The notes beneath the pieces are model-generated. The model was given only the letters and a program-made list of their open reading frames with translations, ran no database searches and had not been told where the DNA came from. Positions 19,466 to 32,134 of a DNA stretch of 64,000 nucleotides are shown in pieces. The stretch comes from Actinomycetota bacterium (GTDB lineage Bacteria > Actinomycetota > Actinomycetes > S36-B12 > CAIYMF01), in assembly GCA_947455705.1 (NCBI GenBank), contig CANGPO010000004.1, forward strand, positions 1 to 64,000, given 5' to 3'. How positions within the stretch are numbered: position 1 is the first letter of the stretch; every line of letters begins with the position of its first letter. The position numbers and the translations under genes were made by a program.

Positions 19466-20760
19466 TAACGAAGGAAACCTTCATAGTTGCGCTGCTGCAA
19501 CTGGGATTCGATTTGCTTTACCGTATCGAGACCAACGCCAACCATGATCAGCAGCGACGTGCCGCCGAACAAGAAGCGCTGGCCGACGCCAAGTGAGGCG
19601 AAGGCGATGAACGGAATGATGGCAATCGTCGCCAGGTACAGCGCGCCAGGCAGCGTGATTCGGGTCAACACGTAGTCAAGGTACTCGGCCGTTGGCTTAC
19701 CCGCACGGATACCTGGGATGAAGCCGCCGTACTGCTTCATATTGTCAGCGACCTCAACTGGGTTGAAGGTGATCGCGACGTAGAAGTAGGTGAAGAACAA
19801 GATAAGCAGGAAGTACACGAGCATGTATAGCGGCTCCGTACCACGCGTGAGGTTCTGCTGAACCCACTGGGCGAATCCACCGGTGCTGCCAGATAGCTGA
19901 ACGAACAGTGTCGGCAGGTACAGCAGGGACGAGGCGAAGATGACCGGGATAACACCAGCCATGTTGACCTTCAACGGAATGTACGTCGAAGTACCGCCGT
20001 ACATCCGGCGGCCAACCATACGCTTTGCGTACTGCACGGGGATTCGGCGCTGCGCCTGCTCGACGTACACAACGGCCGCGATAATCGCGAAACCAACAAG
20101 GAGAACCAACAGCAGCGTGAACGGACCGTTGATGGTCTCGATCTGCCACAACTGACCTGGGAACGTTGCAATGATCGACGTGAAGATAAGCAGCGACATT
20201 CCATTGCCAACACCACGGTCGGTGATGAGCTCACCAAGCCACATGATCACACCGGTACCAGCCGTCATAACCATGATCATGGTGATCACCGTCATGAGTG
20301 ACTGGTTAGGAATGATCTGCGACGGACAGCCCGCGAACAAGCGTCCTGGCACCCGAGCCAAAGCAATGATGCCCGTGCTCTGAAGAACGGCCAGACCGAT
20401 CGTCAGGTAACGGGTGTACTGAGTGAGCTTGGCCTGACCTGACTGACCCTCTTCACGAAGGGTTTCAAGTCGTGGGATGACCACGGTGAGAAGCTGGATG
20501 ATGATCGACGCCGTGATGTACGGCATGATCCCCAGTGCAAACACCGACAGTTGCAAAAGTGCGCCACCACTGAAGAGATTGATGAGCCCATAGACCGACT
20601 GATCCTGAACAAGTGCAATACATCCGCGGATCGCTTTGTAATCAACACCGGGGGTCGGAACAACCGAACCCAGACGGAAAATCGCGACGATACCGAGAGT
20701 GAACAGCAACTTGTTGCGCAGGTCCGGCGTACGGAACGCCGACGCGAACGCGGAAAGCAC
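19465..20760 (-). CDS. secY: Preprotein translocase subunit SecY
   Basis: Multiple TM segments; ALGIMPYITASIIIQLL, QYTRYLTIGLA, GGFIPGIRAGKPTAEYLDYVL. Confidence 0.97.
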   Translation of the reverse strand: MLSAFASAFRTPDLRNKLLFTLGIVAIFRLGSVVPTPGVDYKAIRGCIALVQDQSVYGLINLFSGGALLQLSVFALGIMPYITASIIIQLLTVVIPRLETLREEGQSGQAKLTQYTRYLTIGLAVLQSTGIIALARVPGRLFAGCPSQIIPNQSLMTVITMIMVMTAGTGVIMWLGELITDRGVGNGMSLLIFTSIIATFPGQLWQIETINGPFTLLLVLLVGFAIIAAVVYVEQAQRRIPVQYAKRMVGRRMYGGTSTYIPLKVNMAGVIPVIFASSLLYLPTLFVQLSGSTGGFAQWVQQNLTRGTEPLYMLVYFLLILFFTYFYVAITFNPVEVADNMKQYGGFIPGIRAGKPTAEYLDYVLTRITLPGALYLATIAIIPFIAFASLGVGQRFLFGGTSLLIMVGVGLDTVKQIESQLQQRNYEGFLR

Positions 20761-20876
20761 GAGAGCCCCTCCTGGTGGCGCTAATGCGCCGTGTGACGAG
20801 ATCTACACGGTCATGCCGTGAGCACGATCCGAGGTTCGGAGTCGTGTGAGATGAGCCTAACAGTCCGTACACGAAA

Positions 20877-20916
20877 GGCGTCCCTCTACGTCGCTCAAAC
20901 GACGTAATGGGACGCC
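20877..20916. other. Intercistronic hairpin between rplO and secY
   Basis: GGCGTCCC / GGGACGCC outer arms and TACGTCG / CGACGTA inner arms around loop CTCAAA. Confidence 0.5.
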
Positions 20917-20973
20917 CATCGAATGCTTAGAGTGATCAGGGCACGTGCAGAAACTCGCCCAAATGGATCGTTA

Positions 20974-21417
20974 CTAGGCTAATTCGGTTGCCGTACCACC
21001 GGCTGCGGTGATCTTGGCCTTCGCTGTCTCAGAGAACTTGTGCGCACTTACCTGCAATGCCACGCTCAGATCGCCGTTGCCGAGGACCTTCACGAGCTCG
21101 TTCTTGCGAACAGCACCTGCGGCGACGAGTTCGTCAACACCGATAGTGCCACCCTCTGGGAACAGCGCTGACAACTGAGCAACATTGACTACTTGGTACT
21201 CAACGCGGAAGTGGTTGGTGAAGCCCTTGAGCTTAGGTAGGCGCATGTGCATCGGCATCTGGCCACCTTCGAAGCCAACCGGCACCTGATAGCGAGCCTT
21301 CGTACCCTTGGTACCACGGCCAGCCGTCTTACCCTTACTACCCTCACCACGACCAACGCGGGTCTTGGCAGTCTTGGCTCCGGGGGCCGGACGTAGGTGA
21401 TGAACCTTAAGCGTCAT
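20974..21417 (-). CDS. rplO: 50S ribosomal protein L15
   Basis: [36 protein letters not shown]. Confidence 0.97.
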   Translation of the reverse strand: MTLKVHHLRPAPGAKTAKTRVGRGEGSKGKTAGRGTKGTKARYQVPVGFEGGQMPMHMRLPKLKGFTNHFRVEYQVVNVAQLSALFPEGGTIGVDELVAAGAVRKNELVKVLGNGDLSVALQVSAHKFSETAKAKITAAGGTATELA

Positions 21418-21418
21418 A

Positions 21419-21601
21419 TTAGTCGACCTCCTCGACGACGATCAGGTGCGAGACGGTGTTAACCATGCCGCGAATCTCTGGGCGATCTTCCTTTACGACG
21501 GTATCGCCGATGCGCTTGAGACCAAGCGAACGAAGAGTGTCGCGCTGGTTTTGCTTACCGCCGATTTCCGAACGGATCTGAGTGACCTTGAGGCGTGACA
21601 T
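21419..21601 (-). CDS. rpmD: 50S ribosomal protein L30
   Basis: [51 protein letters not shown]. Confidence 0.97.
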   Translation of the reverse strand: MSRLKVTQIRSEIGGKQNQRDTLRSLGLKRIGDTVVKEDRPEIRGMVNTVSHLIVVEEVD

Positions 21602-22209
21602 TACGCACCTGCCCCTGCGGCCCGTGCGCGGAGCAACGCTGCCGGAGCAACATCTTCCAACGGCAAGCCTCGGCGAGCCGCAACCTGCTCCGGACGCTCG
21701 AGACCCTTGAGCGCTGCAACGGTGGCGTGAACCACGTTGATGGCGTTGTCAGATCCAAGCGACTTGCTCAGCACGTCGTGAATACCTGCACACTCGAGCA
21801 CGGCGCGCACCGGACCACCGGCGATAACACCGGTACCGGGTGAGGCCGGACGGAGCATGACCACTCCAGCTGATGCCGAACCCGTGATGGGGTGCGGAAT
21901 CGTGCCCTGGATCCGGGGAACCTTGAAGAAGTTCTTCTTGGCTTCCTCGACACCCTTGGCAATGGCTGCTGGAACTTCCTTGGCCTTTCCGTAGCCGACG
22001 CCGACCGTACCGTCACCGTCACCAACGACGACAAGCGCGGTGAAGCTAAAGCGACGACCACCCTTAACGACCTTGGCCACGCGGTTGATCGTGACAACGC
22101 GCTCGAGGAATGCGGACTTCTCCGCAACCGGGGCCTTGCTATCGCGTCGATCGCGACCGCCCCGCTCGTTGCTGCCGGCACCGCCTTCGCGGCGCTGGGC
22201 TGCACCCAT
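21601..22209 (-). CDS. rpsE: 30S ribosomal protein S5
   Basis: Start at [65 protein letters not shown]. Confidence 0.96.
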   Translation of the reverse strand: MGAAQRREGGAGSNERGGRDRRDSKAPVAEKSAFLERVVTINRVAKVVKGGRRFSFTALVVVGDGDGTVGVGYGKAKEVPAAIAKGVEEAKKNFFKVPRIQGTIPHPITGSASAGVVMLRPASPGTGVIAGGPVRAVLECAGIHDVLSKSLGSDNAINVVHATVAALKGLERPEQVAARRGLPLEDVAPAALLRARAAGAGA

Positions 22210-22231
22210 GACTAACCCTCTTCCCGTCTCG

Positions 22232-22612
22232 TCAGAACGCGAGGCCGCCCTCGCGGGCGCCATCGGCTAGGGCCGCTACGCGACCGTGATACTTGTTTCC
22301 GCCACGGTCAAACACAACCGTGTCGATGCCTGCGGACTTCGCCCGCTCAGCAACCAATTCGCCAACCCGCTTTGCCTTGGCGCTCTTATCGCCTTCTAGG
22401 CTTCGCAGATCTGCTTCCATCGTTGACGCTGACGCGAGGGTCTTGCCCTCGTAGTCGTCGACAACCTGCACGAATAGGTGCCGTGCAGAACGTGTCACTA
22501 CTAGACGCGGACGAGCCGCGGTACCAGTGATTTTCTTGCGGACTCGGGTGTGGCGACGCTTGCGCGCAACCGCCTTCTTGTTGCCCGAGCCGAGCTTGGT
22601 AACAACAGACAT
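22232..22612 (-). CDS. rplR: 50S ribosomal protein L18
   Basis: [38 protein letters not shown]. Confidence 0.97.
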   Translation of the reverse strand: MSVVTKLGSGNKKAVARKRRHTRVRKKITGTAARPRLVVTRSARHLFVQVVDDYEGKTLASASTMEADLRSLEGDKSAKAKRVGELVAERAKSAGIDTVVFDRGGNKYHGRVAALADGAREGGLAF

Positions 22613-22614
22613 GG

Positions 22615-23154
22615 CTACTTGCCTGCCTTTCCGGCCTTGCGGCGGATGACCTCGCCCGCGTAACGCACACCCTTGCCCTTGTAGGGGTCAGGCTTACGCA
22701 ACTTACGGAGCTTGGCGGCAACCTCGCCGACCTGCTGCTTGTCGATCCCGGAAACCGAGAACTTGGTTGGGGTCTCCACTGCGAAGGTGATTCCCTGGGG
22801 AGCCTCGATGAAGACGGGGTGGCTGTACCCGAGTGCAAACTCAAGGTCGTCGCCCTTGGCCGCAACACGGTAACCAGTACCGCTGATCTCCAAGTCCTTG
22901 CGGTATCCGTCCGTCACACCGACGACCATGTTCGACACCAAGGTGCGCGTTAGGCCGTGGAGTGAGCGTGACATGCGCTCGTCGTTGGGGCGAGTAACTT
23001 CAAGAGTGCCGTCTTCAGCCTTGGCAACAACGATCGGCTCAACAACGGTGTGGCTCAACTGACCCTTGGGCCCCTTGACCGTAACCGTCGAACCATCGAT
23101 GTCAACCGTTACGCCGGAAGGCACAGTGATAGGGAGGCGTCCAATACGTGACAT
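22615..23154 (-). CDS. rplF: 50S ribosomal protein L6
   Basis: [34 protein letters not shown] ... [23 protein letters not shown]. Confidence 0.97.
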   Translation of the reverse strand: MSRIGRLPITVPSGVTVDIDGSTVTVKGPKGQLSHTVVEPIVVAKAEDGTLEVTRPNDERMSRSLHGLTRTLVSNMVVGVTDGYRKDLEISGTGYRVAAKGDDLEFALGYSHPVFIEAPQGITFAVETPTKFSVSGIDKQQVGEVAAKLRKLRKPDPYKGKGVRYAGEVIRRKAGKAGK

Positions 23155-23166
23155 GGTGCTAACCCC

Positions 23167-23565
23167 CTACCAGACGTAGGCGAGGACTTCCCCACCTACG
23201 CCCTTCTTTGAAGCCTGACGGTCGGTCAGCAAGCCTGATGAAGTTGAAATGATCGCCACACCCAGGCCGCCGAGGACCTTAGGCAGTGACGTGCTCTTCG
23301 CATACACACGCAGACCAGGCTTGGATACGCGACGAACTCCGGCGATGGAGCGTTCGCGGCTTGGTCCGAACTTCAGATCGATGTGCAGGGTCTTACCCAC
23401 CTCTGCATCTTCAACCTTCCAGCTCGCGATGTAACCCTCTTGCTTGAGGATCTCGGCAATTCCTGCCTTGATCTTCGAGTGGGGCATCACGACTGAGTCG
23501 TGGTACGCCGAGTTGGCGTTACGCAGACGCGTGAGCATGTCTGCGATCGGGTCGGTCATTGTCAT
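23167..23565 (-). CDS. rpsH: 30S ribosomal protein S8
   Basis: [44 protein letters not shown]. Confidence 0.97.
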   Translation of the reverse strand: MTMTDPIADMLTRLRNANSAYHDSVVMPHSKIKAGIAEILKQEGYIASWKVEDAEVGKTLHIDLKFGPSRERSIAGVRRVSKPGLRVYAKSTSLPKVLGGLGVAIISTSSGLLTDRQASKKGVGGEVLAYVW

Positions 23566-23634
23566 GGCCTGATGGCCTCTCTCACCGTGGTATCCACAAC
23601 GGACTTCGCCATGGACCTTCGGTGTCGTCGGGTA

Positions 23635-23820
23635 TTACCAGCTGCTCTTAGTGATGCCGGGCAATTCGCCGGCGTGGGCCATCTCGCGCAGACATACGCG
23701 ACAGAGGCCGAACTTGCGGTACACCGAGTGCGGACGTCCGCACTTGTTGCAACGCGTGTAACCACGCACGGCGAACTTCGGCTTCTTATTCGCCTTGTTG
23801 ATCAGTGAAGTCTTAGCCAC
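23635..23820 (-). CDS. rpsZ: 30S ribosomal protein S14 type Z (zinc-binding)
   Basis: [61 protein letters not shown]; CxxC...CxxC. Confidence 0.96.
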   Translation of the reverse strand: MAKTSLINKANKKPKFAVRGYTRCNKCGRPHSVYRKFGLCRVCLREMAHAGELPGITKSSW

Positions 23821-23822
23821 GG

Positions 23823-24392
23823 TCAGTTCTCCTTGAAGGGGAAGCCGAGCTGCTTGAGCAGCGCGCGGCCCTCGTCGTCGTTGGCGGCGGTGGTGACAAT
23901 GGTGATGTCCATACCGCGTACTCGGTCGATTGCGTCGACATCGATCTCGTGGAACATCGACTGCTCGTTGAGGCCGAAGGTGTAGTTGCCATTGCCATCG
24001 AACTGCTTACCGTTCAGGCCGCGGAAGTCACGGATACGGGGCAGTGCAACGGAAAGCAGGCGGTCCAAGAATTCCCACATGCGATCGCCACGAAGTGTGA
24101 CGTGGGCACCGATGGGCATTCCTTCGCGCAGCTTGAACTGAGCGATGGACTTGCGAGCCTTGGTGACCTGCGGCTTCTGACCAGTGATTGCGGCCAGATC
24201 GCGGATCGCGCCTTCAATGAGCTTGGAGTCGCGAGCGGCCTCGCCAACACCCATGTTCACGACGATCTTCGTGAGACCTGGGACCATCATGACGTTCGGG
24301 AAGTTGAACTCCTCACGAAGCGCCGGCACGATTTCTTCGCGGTAGCGCGTCTTGAGGCGCGGCTGCATCTTTTCAGTGCTGGTGGTTGTCAT
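23823..24392 (-). CDS. rplE: 50S ribosomal protein L5
   Basis: [45 protein letters not shown]. Confidence 0.97.
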   Translation of the reverse strand: MTTTSTEKMQPRLKTRYREEIVPALREEFNFPNVMMVPGLTKIVVNMGVGEAARDSKLIEGAIRDLAAITGQKPQVTKARKSIAQFKLREGMPIGAHVTLRGDRMWEFLDRLLSVALPRIRDFRGLNGKQFDGNGNYTFGLNEQSMFHEIDVDAIDRVRGMDITIVTTAANDDEGRALLKQLGFPFKEN

Positions 24393-24754
24393 TAGATGTC
24401 CTTACCGGTGCGCTTAGAAACGCGCACGCTGCGGGTGCTCTCGTACGTGGTTCCGTCTGCACGGGTCTTCGTCACCGTTTCGCGACGGTAGCCAACGCGG
24501 GTGGGACGGTCGTCCGATGGATCCACCAGCATCACGTTTGACACGTGAACGGGCGCTTCCTGCGTGACGATGCCACCGGTCTTAGCACCACGGGTCGACT
24601 CGCCGACCTTGGTGTGCTTCTTGATGCGGTTGACACCCTCGACGAGTACCTTCTCGGCCTCGGGCATAACGGCAATAACTTTGCCCTTAACGCCCTTGTC
24701 CTTACCCGTGATGACCTGCACGAGGTCACCCTTCTTGATCGCCAAGCTCTTCAT
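24392..24754 (-). CDS. rplX: 50S ribosomal protein L24
   Basis: [44 protein letters not shown]. Confidence 0.97.
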   Translation of the reverse strand: MKSLAIKKGDLVQVITGKDKGVKGKVIAVMPEAEKVLVEGVNRIKKHTKVGESTRGAKTGGIVTQEAPVHVSNVMLVDPSDDRPTRVGYRRETVTKTRADGTTYESTRSVRVSKRTGKDI

Positions 24755-24756
24755 GA

Positions 24757-25125
24757 CTACAACACCTCCGGGGCAAGCGAGATGATCTTCATGAAACGCT
24801 TCTCGCGAAGTTCACGTCCGACTGGACCGAAGATACGTGTACCGCGTGGCTCGCCATCACCCTTGAGGATAACGGCGGCGTTCTCGTCGAAACGAATGTA
24901 GGAACCGTCGGCACGACGGCGCTCCTTCTTCGTCCGGACGATGACCGCCTTAACGACGTCACCCTTCTTCACGTTTCCGCCGGGGATTGCGTCCTTGACT
25001 GTGGCGACGATGACATCACCGATGCCCGCGTAGCGTCGACCCGAACCACCGAGTACACGGATGCACAAGATTTCCTTGGCACCGGTGTTGTCGGCGACTC
25101 GCAGTCGCGACTCCTGCTGGATCAC
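24757..25125 (-). CDS. rplN: 50S ribosomal protein L14
   Basis: [46 protein letters not shown]. Confidence 0.98.
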   Translation of the reverse strand: MIQQESRLRVADNTGAKEILCIRVLGGSGRRYAGIGDVIVATVKDAIPGGNVKKGDVVKAVIVRTKKERRRADGSYIRFDENAAVILKGDGEPRGTRIFGPVGRELREKRFMKIISLAPEVL

Positions 25126-25271
25126 TTCATATCTCCTGTTGTCGCGCCGGTTCTCGGCGTCCGAGCCTGGCGGAACTTAATCGGTCGGTGGCGCGACGCA
25201 TCTGCCGAGGCAATTACGTCGAACCTGATGAGTGTAGGTGGCATCATGCTCAGCCACCAAAACTCGAAGAA

Positions 25272-25565
25272 TTACTTGGCTCGCTCGAGGATCTCTACCA
25301 CGCGCCAGCGCTTGGTAGCCGAGAGCGGTCGGGTCTCCATCAAGAGCACCTTGTCGCCAACACCAGCAGAATTCTGCTCGTCGTGGGCGTGCAGCTTGCT
25401 CGTGCGACGCACGACCTTGCCGTACAGCGGGTGCTTGAAGCGGTCTTCAACGGCAACGACGACGGTCTTGTTCATCTTGTCGCTGACGACGTAACCTTCG
25501 CGGACCTTACGGTCCCCGCGGTCCAATGTGGTTTCGGTCATGTCCTTCTCGTTCGAGTCACTCAT
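25272..25565 (-). CDS. rpsQ: 30S ribosomal protein S17
   Basis: [50 protein letters not shown]. Confidence 0.96.
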   Translation of the reverse strand: MSDSNEKDMTETTLDRGDRKVREGYVVSDKMNKTVVVAVEDRFKHPLYGKVVRRTSKLHAHDEQNSAGVGDKVLLMETRPLSATKRWRVVEILERAK

Positions 25566-25786
25566 GCCGCACCGACTGGCGTAATACCGAGCTCGCGCTC
25601 GCGCATGATCGTGTAGATGCGGGCGATGTCCGTGCGGACTGCACGAAGTCGGCCGTGGCTCTCCAACTGTCCGGTCGCTGCCTGGAAACGCAGGTTGAAC
25701 AGTTCGGCCTTGGCTTCGCGCAACTTGATGATGAGCTCGTCATCATTAAGACCGCGCAATTCAGCGGGGCTGGTACCGGTAGCCAT
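25562..25786 (-). CDS. rpmC: 50S ribosomal protein L29
   Basis: Start at [67 protein letters not shown]. Confidence 0.95.
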   Translation of the reverse strand: MATGTSPAELRGLNDDELIIKLREAKAELFNLRFQAATGQLESHGRLRAVRTDIARIYTIMRERELGITPVGAA

Positions 25787-26205
25787 TAGTTCACCCCTGC
25801 CTCGCGCCGGATGATCCGGCACTTCATCGGAAGTTTGTGTGATGCGCGAAGGAGCGCCTCACGTGCAACAGCCTCGTTCGGGAAGGTGAGTTCGAACATC
25901 ACGCGGCCCGGCTTGACGTTGGCAACCCACCACTCCGGTGAACCCTTACCTGAACCCATGCGGGTTTCAGCTGGCTTCTTGGTCAGCGGACGGTCTGGGT
26001 AGATGGTGATCCAGACCTTTCCACCACGGCGGATGTGACGAGTGATGGCAATACGTGCCGACTCAATCTGACGGTTGGTGACGTACGCGGGCTCAAGCGC
26101 CTGCAGACCCCACTCACCCCATGTCACTTCGGTGCCACCCTTGGCGGCACCCGAGCGACCCGGGTGGTGCTGCTTGCGGTGCTTTACGCGGCGAGGAATA
26201 AGCAT
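25786..26205 (-). CDS. rplP: 50S ribosomal protein L16
   Basis: [58 protein letters not shown]. Confidence 0.97.
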   Translation of the reverse strand: MLIPRRVKHRKQHHPGRSGAAKGGTEVTWGEWGLQALEPAYVTNRQIESARIAITRHIRRGGKVWITIYPDRPLTKKPAETRMGSGKGSPEWWVANVKPGRVMFELTFPNEAVAREALLRASHKLPMKCRIIRREAGVN

Positions 26206-26208
26206 GAC

Positions 26209-27048
26209 TTAGGCCTCCGAACCAGTGGTTTCGGTCGCAGCTTCGACGGCCTCGACTGCAACAGCTTCAACAGCTGCCTCAACCGGTGCACTCTCAACCG
26301 CGGTGGTCTCTGCGCCCTGACGACGACCGGCCGGACGTCCCGGACGCTCTGGTCGACGAGCCTGGCCCAAACGCTCCGCAGCAATCGCTGCCTCGCGCTC
26401 AGTACGTGACTGGCTTACTTCACCCTTGTAGATCCACACCTTGACGCCAATGCGGCCGAAGGTGGTGCGGGCCTCGTAGAAGCCATAGTCAATATTCGCG
26501 CGCAGGGTGTGCAGCGGCACACGACCTTCACGGTAGAACTCCGTACGCGACATTTCCGCGCCACCCAGTCGACCGGACACCTGGATACGAATACCCTTGG
26601 CACCGCTCTTGAGGGCGGACTGCATTGACTTACGCATCGCACGACGGAAAGACACACGGCTCGACAACTGCTCGGCAACACCCTGAGCAACAAGCTGAGC
26701 GTCGATCTCGGGGTTCTTGACCTCGAGGATGTTCAGCTGAACCTGCTTGCCGGTGAGCTTTTCGAGGTCGCCACGAATGCGGTCTGCCTCGGCACCACGA
26801 CGGCCAATCACGATACCCGGACGGGCAGTGTGAATGTCGACGCGGACGCGGTCACGGGTGCGCTCGATCTCAACCTTGGAGATACCTGCGCGCTCCATGC
26901 CCTTGGTCATGAGGCGACGGATCTTGACGTCTTCCTCGACATAGTCGCGGTAACGCTGACCCGGCTTTGATGAATCGGCGAACCACTTGGACTTGTAGTC
27001 GGTGGTGATACCCAGGCGGAAGCCATACGGATTGATTTTTTGGCCCAC
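26209..27048 (-). CDS. rpsC: 30S ribosomal protein S3 with Ala/Glu/Val-rich C-terminal extension
   Basis: GTG start at [28 protein letters not shown] domain [21 protein letters not shown]. Confidence 0.96.
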   Translation of the reverse strand: MGQKINPYGFRLGITTDYKSKWFADSSKPGQRYRDYVEEDVKIRRLMTKGMERAGISKVEIERTRDRVRVDIHTARPGIVIGRRGAEADRIRGDLEKLTGKQVQLNILEVKNPEIDAQLVAQGVAEQLSSRVSFRRAMRKSMQSALKSGAKGIRIQVSGRLGGAEMSRTEFYREGRVPLHTLRANIDYGFYEARTTFGRIGVKVWIYKGEVSQSRTEREAAIAAERLGQARRPERPGRPAGRRQGAETTAVESAPVEAAVEAVAVEAVEAATETTGSEA

Positions 27049-27055
27049 GGCCGGG

Positions 27056-27415
27056 TCACCCCTTCTTCCGCGACGAACCGGCTTCAACCGATTCGACGAC
27101 GACGGTGATGTGACTAGTGCGCTTACGGATGCGGTACGCCCGACCCTGGGCGCGCGGACGGAACCGCTTCATCGTCGGACCCTCGTCGACGTAGGCCTCG
27201 CGGACTACGAGCGTCGTTGGGTCGAGGTTGAAGTTGTTCGTCGCGTTTGCGATGGCGCTATCAAGCACCTTTCCCACCGGCTCGCTTGCTGCCTGCGGTG
27301 CGAAGTGCAGAATCGCCTGCGCTTCGGCTGCGGGCAATCCACGGATCAAATCGATCACGCGGCGCGCCTTCATGGGCGTGACACGCACGTAGCGCGCCTG
27401 AGCCCTGGCTTCCAT
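27056..27415 (-). CDS. rplV: 50S ribosomal protein L22
   Basis: [35 protein letters not shown]...[17 protein letters not shown]. Confidence 0.97.
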   Translation of the reverse strand: MEARAQARYVRVTPMKARRVIDLIRGLPAAEAQAILHFAPQAASEPVGKVLDSAIANATNNFNLDPTTLVVREAYVDEGPTMKRFRPRAQGRAYRIRKRTSHITVVVESVEAGSSRKKG

Positions 27416-27511
27416 CGCTGTCCCCTTGCTGGTCGAAAGTACTTACGGATGTGTTCTGGTCGTGCGGTCTTGGGTAACGCTGCTCACCCACCGGCCGAGG
27501 CCGATACGTAA

Positions 27512-27793
27512 CTAGCGTCGCTTAGCTTTGCGGTCGTCCTTCACGTGGCCCTTGAAGGTTCGCGTTGGGGCGAACTCGCCGAGCTTGTGACCAATCATGT
27601 TCTCGGTGACGAACACCGGGATGTGCTTGCGGCCGTCGTGCACCGCGATCGTGTGGCCGAGCATGTCCGGGCTGATCATCGAACGACGGGACCATGTCTT
27701 GATGACATTCTTGGTGCCCTTTTCGTTCTGCTCATCGACCTTCTTGGAAAGGTGGGTGTCGATGAAGGGGCCCTTCTTCAAACTGCGTGGCAT
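27512..27793 (-). CDS. rpsS: 30S ribosomal protein S19
   Basis: [80 protein letters not shown]. Confidence 0.98.
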   Translation of the reverse strand: MPRSLKKGPFIDTHLSKKVDEQNEKGTKNVIKTWSRRSMISPDMLGHTIAVHDGRKHIPVFVTENMIGHKLGEFAPTRTFKGHVKDDRKAKRR

Positions 27794-27807
27794 GTTTTCA
27801 GGCTCCC

Positions 27808-28644
27808 TTAACGCTTCTTGCCGGACTTGCGACGACGGACGATGAACTTGTCACTGGCCTTATTGGCCTTACGGGTACGACCTTCGGCCTTACCGTTCGG
27901 GTTGACCGGGTGGCGACCACCGGAGGTCTTACCCTCACCACCACCGTGTGGGTGGTCGACCGGGTTCATGGCCACACCGCGGACGGTTGGGCGCTTGCCC
28001 TTCCACCGCATACGGCCGGCCTTACCCCAGTTGATGTTGCTCTGCTCGGCGTTACCGACCTCGCCGATGGTTGCGCGGCAGCGCACATCAACGTTGCGGA
28101 TCTCACCAGACGGCAGACGAAGCTGTGCGTAAGGTCCGTCCTTGGCCACGAGCTGGATGCTCGTACCTGCAGAACGGCCCATCTTTGCACCGCCGCCTGG
28201 ACGCAGTTCAACTGCGTGGATGACGGTACCGACGGGGATGTTACGCAGCGGCAGGTTGTTACCTGGCTTGATATCGGCCGACGGACCAGTCTCGATGGCG
28301 TCGCCCTGAGACAACTTGTTCGGCGCCACGATGTAACGCTTCTCACCATCGGCGTAGTGCAGAAGGGCGATGCGTGCGGTGCGGTTGGGGTCGTACTCGA
28401 TATGAGCGACCTTCGCGGGCACGCCGTCCTTATCGGCACGACGGAAGTCAATAATGCGATACGCGCGCTTGTGACCACCACCCTGGTGACGGGTAGTGAT
28501 ACGACCGGAGTTGTTGCGGCCGCCCTTATTTGGCAAGGGGCGAACGAGCGACTTCTCCGGCTCCGAACGCGTGATCTCGACGAAGTCGGCAACGCTCGAG
28601 CCACGACGGCCCGGTGTTGTCGGCTTGTACTTACGGATACCCAT
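27808..28644 (-). CDS. rplB: 50S ribosomal protein L2
   Basis: [15 protein letters not shown]...[26 protein letters not shown]...[30 protein letters not shown]. Confidence 0.98.
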   Translation of the reverse strand: MGIRKYKPTTPGRRGSSVADFVEITRSEPEKSLVRPLPNKGGRNNSGRITTRHQGGGHKRAYRIIDFRRADKDGVPAKVAHIEYDPNRTARIALLHYADGEKRYIVAPNKLSQGDAIETGPSADIKPGNNLPLRNIPVGTVIHAVELRPGGGAKMGRSAGTSIQLVAKDGPYAQLRLPSGEIRNVDVRCRATIGEVGNAEQSNINWGKAGRMRWKGKRPTVRGVAMNPVDHPHGGGEGKTSGGRHPVNPNGKAEGRTRKANKASDKFIVRRRKSGKKR

Positions 28645-28685
28645 GGGGTTTCTCTTCCTCGTCGGTTGCGTTAGGAGTGCGCCGG

Positions 28686-28985
28686 TCAGGAGACCGGGCC
28701 TCCGAAGATGTCAATACGGTCGCCGTCAGCCAGGCTGACGATGGCGCGCTTGGTGTCGGCACGCTTGCCGAAGCCAGCACGGGTACGCAGGCGCTTGCCC
28801 TGACGGTTGTTGGTGTTCACGCCGATGACGCGAACTCCGAACACCTGCTCAACGGCAATCTTGATCTGCGTCTTGTTCGCGTCAGGAGCAACGATGAACG
28901 TGTACTTGTTCTCGTCGAGAAGGCCGTAGCTCTTCTCCGAGATCACTGGCGCGAGCAGGATGTCGCGCGGGTCTGCGATTTTCAT
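28686..28985 (-). CDS. rplW: 50S ribosomal protein L23
   Basis: [46 protein letters not shown]. Confidence 0.97.
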   Translation of the reverse strand: MKIADPRDILLAPVISEKSYGLLDENKYTFIVAPDANKTQIKIAVEQVFGVRVIGVNTNNRQGKRLRTRAGFGKRADTKRAIVSLADGDRIDIFGGPVS

Positions 28986-29695
28986 TCGGCCGCTTCCTCA
29001 CGTGCTTCGGACTCCGTTGCAACGGCCTTGGCGCCCTTTCCGGCTGCCGGACCTGCAAGGAATGCCTCGAGAGCCTCGGTCGTGAAGATGACATCGTCAC
29101 TGACCAGGACGTCGTAGGTGTTCAACTGATCAGGGGCGATCAGGTGGACTGATGGGACGTTGCGCAGCGACAACCACGACACCGAGTCATCACGATCGAC
29201 AACAGCCAGCAGGTTGCGACGCTCACTCACGGCGAGAATCGCAGCCAGTGCCGACTTGGTCGACGGAGTGTCGCCCTCAACGAACGAGGTGACAACGTGA
29301 ACGCGTCCATTACGAGCGCGATCTGACAGGGCGCCACGAAGTGCAGCGGCCTTCATCTTCTTGGGGGTCCGCTGGCTGTAGTCACGCGGCTCGGGGCCGT
29401 GCACCGTTCCACCACCGGTGAACTGAGGTGCACGAATCGAACCCTGACGGGCGCGGCCGGTGCCCTTCTGCTTGTACGGCTTCTTACCACCACCGCGAAC
29501 TTCACCGCGGTCCTTGGTCTTGTGAGTACCCTGACGCGCGGCCGCAAGCTGGGCCACAACGACCTGGTGAATCAAGGGGATGTTGACCTGAACACCGAAC
29601 ACATTGCTCGGCAGATCAACCGAACCGCTGACCTTGCCCGCTGGGGTGCGAACGTCTACCGAGGTGACCTCAGCAGTCTCGACAGATGCAGTCAT
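28982..29695 (-). CDS. rplD: 50S ribosomal protein L4
   Basis: [53 protein letters not shown]. Confidence 0.97.
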   Translation of the reverse strand: MTASVETAEVTSVDVRTPAGKVSGSVDLPSNVFGVQVNIPLIHQVVVAQLAAARQGTHKTKDRGEVRGGGKKPYKQKGTGRARQGSIRAPQFTGGGTVHGPEPRDYSQRTPKKMKAAALRGALSDRARNGRVHVVTSFVEGDTPSTKSALAAILAVSERRNLLAVVDRDDSVSWLSLRNVPSVHLIAPDQLNTYDVLVSDDVIFTTEALEAFLAGPAAGKGAKAVATESEAREEAAE

Positions 29696-29697
29696 GC

Positions 29698-30342
29698 TCA
29701 GGCTCCCTTCGCGGACGTACGGACCAGAACGATGTAGCCCTTAGGACCTGGGATAGCGCCCTTGATCAGGATGAGACCGTTCTCGACGTCGATCGAATGG
29801 ATCGTGAGGTTCTGCACGGTTTTACGAACGTGACCCATGTGACCAGCCATCCGCACACCCTTGAAGACGCGACCCGGGGTTGCACAGGCTCCGATGGATC
29901 CAGGCTTGCGGTGGTTGCGGTGTGCACCATGTGATGCACTCACGCCCGAGAAGCCGTGACGCTTCATCGTTCCGGCAAAGCCCTTGCCCTTGGTGGTGCC
30001 AACGACATCGATCGTCTGACCCGCCTCGAAGTGGTCGACGGCAATTTCCTGACCGAGGGTGAACTCGGTGGCTGCCGGCGTACGCAGTTCGACGAGGTGA
30101 CGACGTGGCGTCACACCTGCCTTAGCGAAGTGACCGGACGCAGGCTTGTTGACCTTGCGTGGGTCGATTGCGCCAAAGGCAATCTGTACGGAGCTGTATC
30201 CGTCTGATTCTGGGGTCTTGACCTGGGTTACGACACAAGGCCCAGCCTTGACAACAGTGACGGGAACAACCTTGTTGTTTTCGTCCCATACCTGTGTCAT
30301 GCCGAGCTTTTCGCCCAGAAGTCCCGTGAAGTTGGTGCTCAT
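29698..30342 (-). CDS. rplC: 50S ribosomal protein L3
   Basis: [37 protein letters not shown]...[38 protein letters not shown]. Confidence 0.98.
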   Translation of the reverse strand: MSTNFTGLLGEKLGMTQVWDENNKVVPVTVVKAGPCVVTQVKTPESDGYSSVQIAFGAIDPRKVNKPASGHFAKAGVTPRRHLVELRTPAATEFTLGQEIAVDHFEAGQTIDVVGTTKGKGFAGTMKRHGFSGVSASHGAHRNHRKPGSIGACATPGRVFKGVRMAGHMGHVRKTVQNLTIHSIDVENGLILIKGAIPGPKGYIVLVRTSAKGA

Positions 30343-30356
30343 GGTGGCTACTGTCC

Positions 30357-30665
30357 TCAGAGCTTGATCTCGATATCGACACCAGCCGGAAGGTCGAGAC
30401 GCATTAGCGAGTCAACCGTCTTGGGCGTGGGGTCGAGGATGTCGATGAGACGCTTGTGCGTCCGCATCTCGAAGTGCTCGCGGCTGTCCTTGTACTTGTG
30501 CGGCGAGCGGATAACGCAGTACACGTTCTTTTCGGTCGGCAGCGGCACGGGGCCTGCAACCTGCGCGCCAGTACGAATCACCGTCTCGACGATCTTGCGC
30601 GCCGATGAGTCAATGATCTCGTGGTCGTAGGCCTTGAGCCTGATGCGGATCTTCTGTCCCGCCAT
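30357..30665 (-). CDS. rpsJ: 30S ribosomal protein S10
   Basis: Start at [76 protein letters not shown]. Confidence 0.97.
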   Translation of the reverse strand: MAGQKIRIRLKAYDHEIIDSSARKIVETVIRTGAQVAGPVPLPTEKNVYCVIRSPHKYKDSREHFEMRTHKRLIDILDPTPKTVDSLMRLDLPAGVDIEIKL

Positions 30666-30731
30666 GGTGGCTGATGTCCTTCTCGTTCGTGTGCCGCTGA
30701 AACTGGTGCAGTGAGCACCGGTGGTGGGTTT

Positions 30732-30781
30732 CGTGGTCGGGCGGGGATGAACCCACCCGACCACGATCACCCAGGATCGTG
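30732..30781. other. Two overlapping, mutually exclusive hairpins between tuf and rpsJ
   Basis: Hairpin A 30732-30765 (CGTGGTCGGG...CCCGACCACG); hairpin B 30762-30781 (CACGATC...GATCGTG); they share CACG at 30762-30765. Confidence 0.5.
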
Positions 30782-30810
30782 CTGGTGTCGGAAACCGACG
30801 ACCGGTAGTA

Positions 30811-32004
<1,194 letters not shown>

Positions 32005-32134
32005 GGTGTCCTCCTGATGGACGGGATGGTTACGCCGTACGACGTAAATTCCTGGGTGTACTGGTCAGTTTTGGTGCTGGTAGTGCTGGTCGTACATGAG
32101 GCCTACGTTCAACCTCGGGTGCGTTTGCTTTGGA

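Noticed and set aside
27787-28674. 295-aa plus-strand ORF
   Set aside because: Exactly antisense to rplB (L2); arises from codon bias of the real gene and has no recognisable domain.
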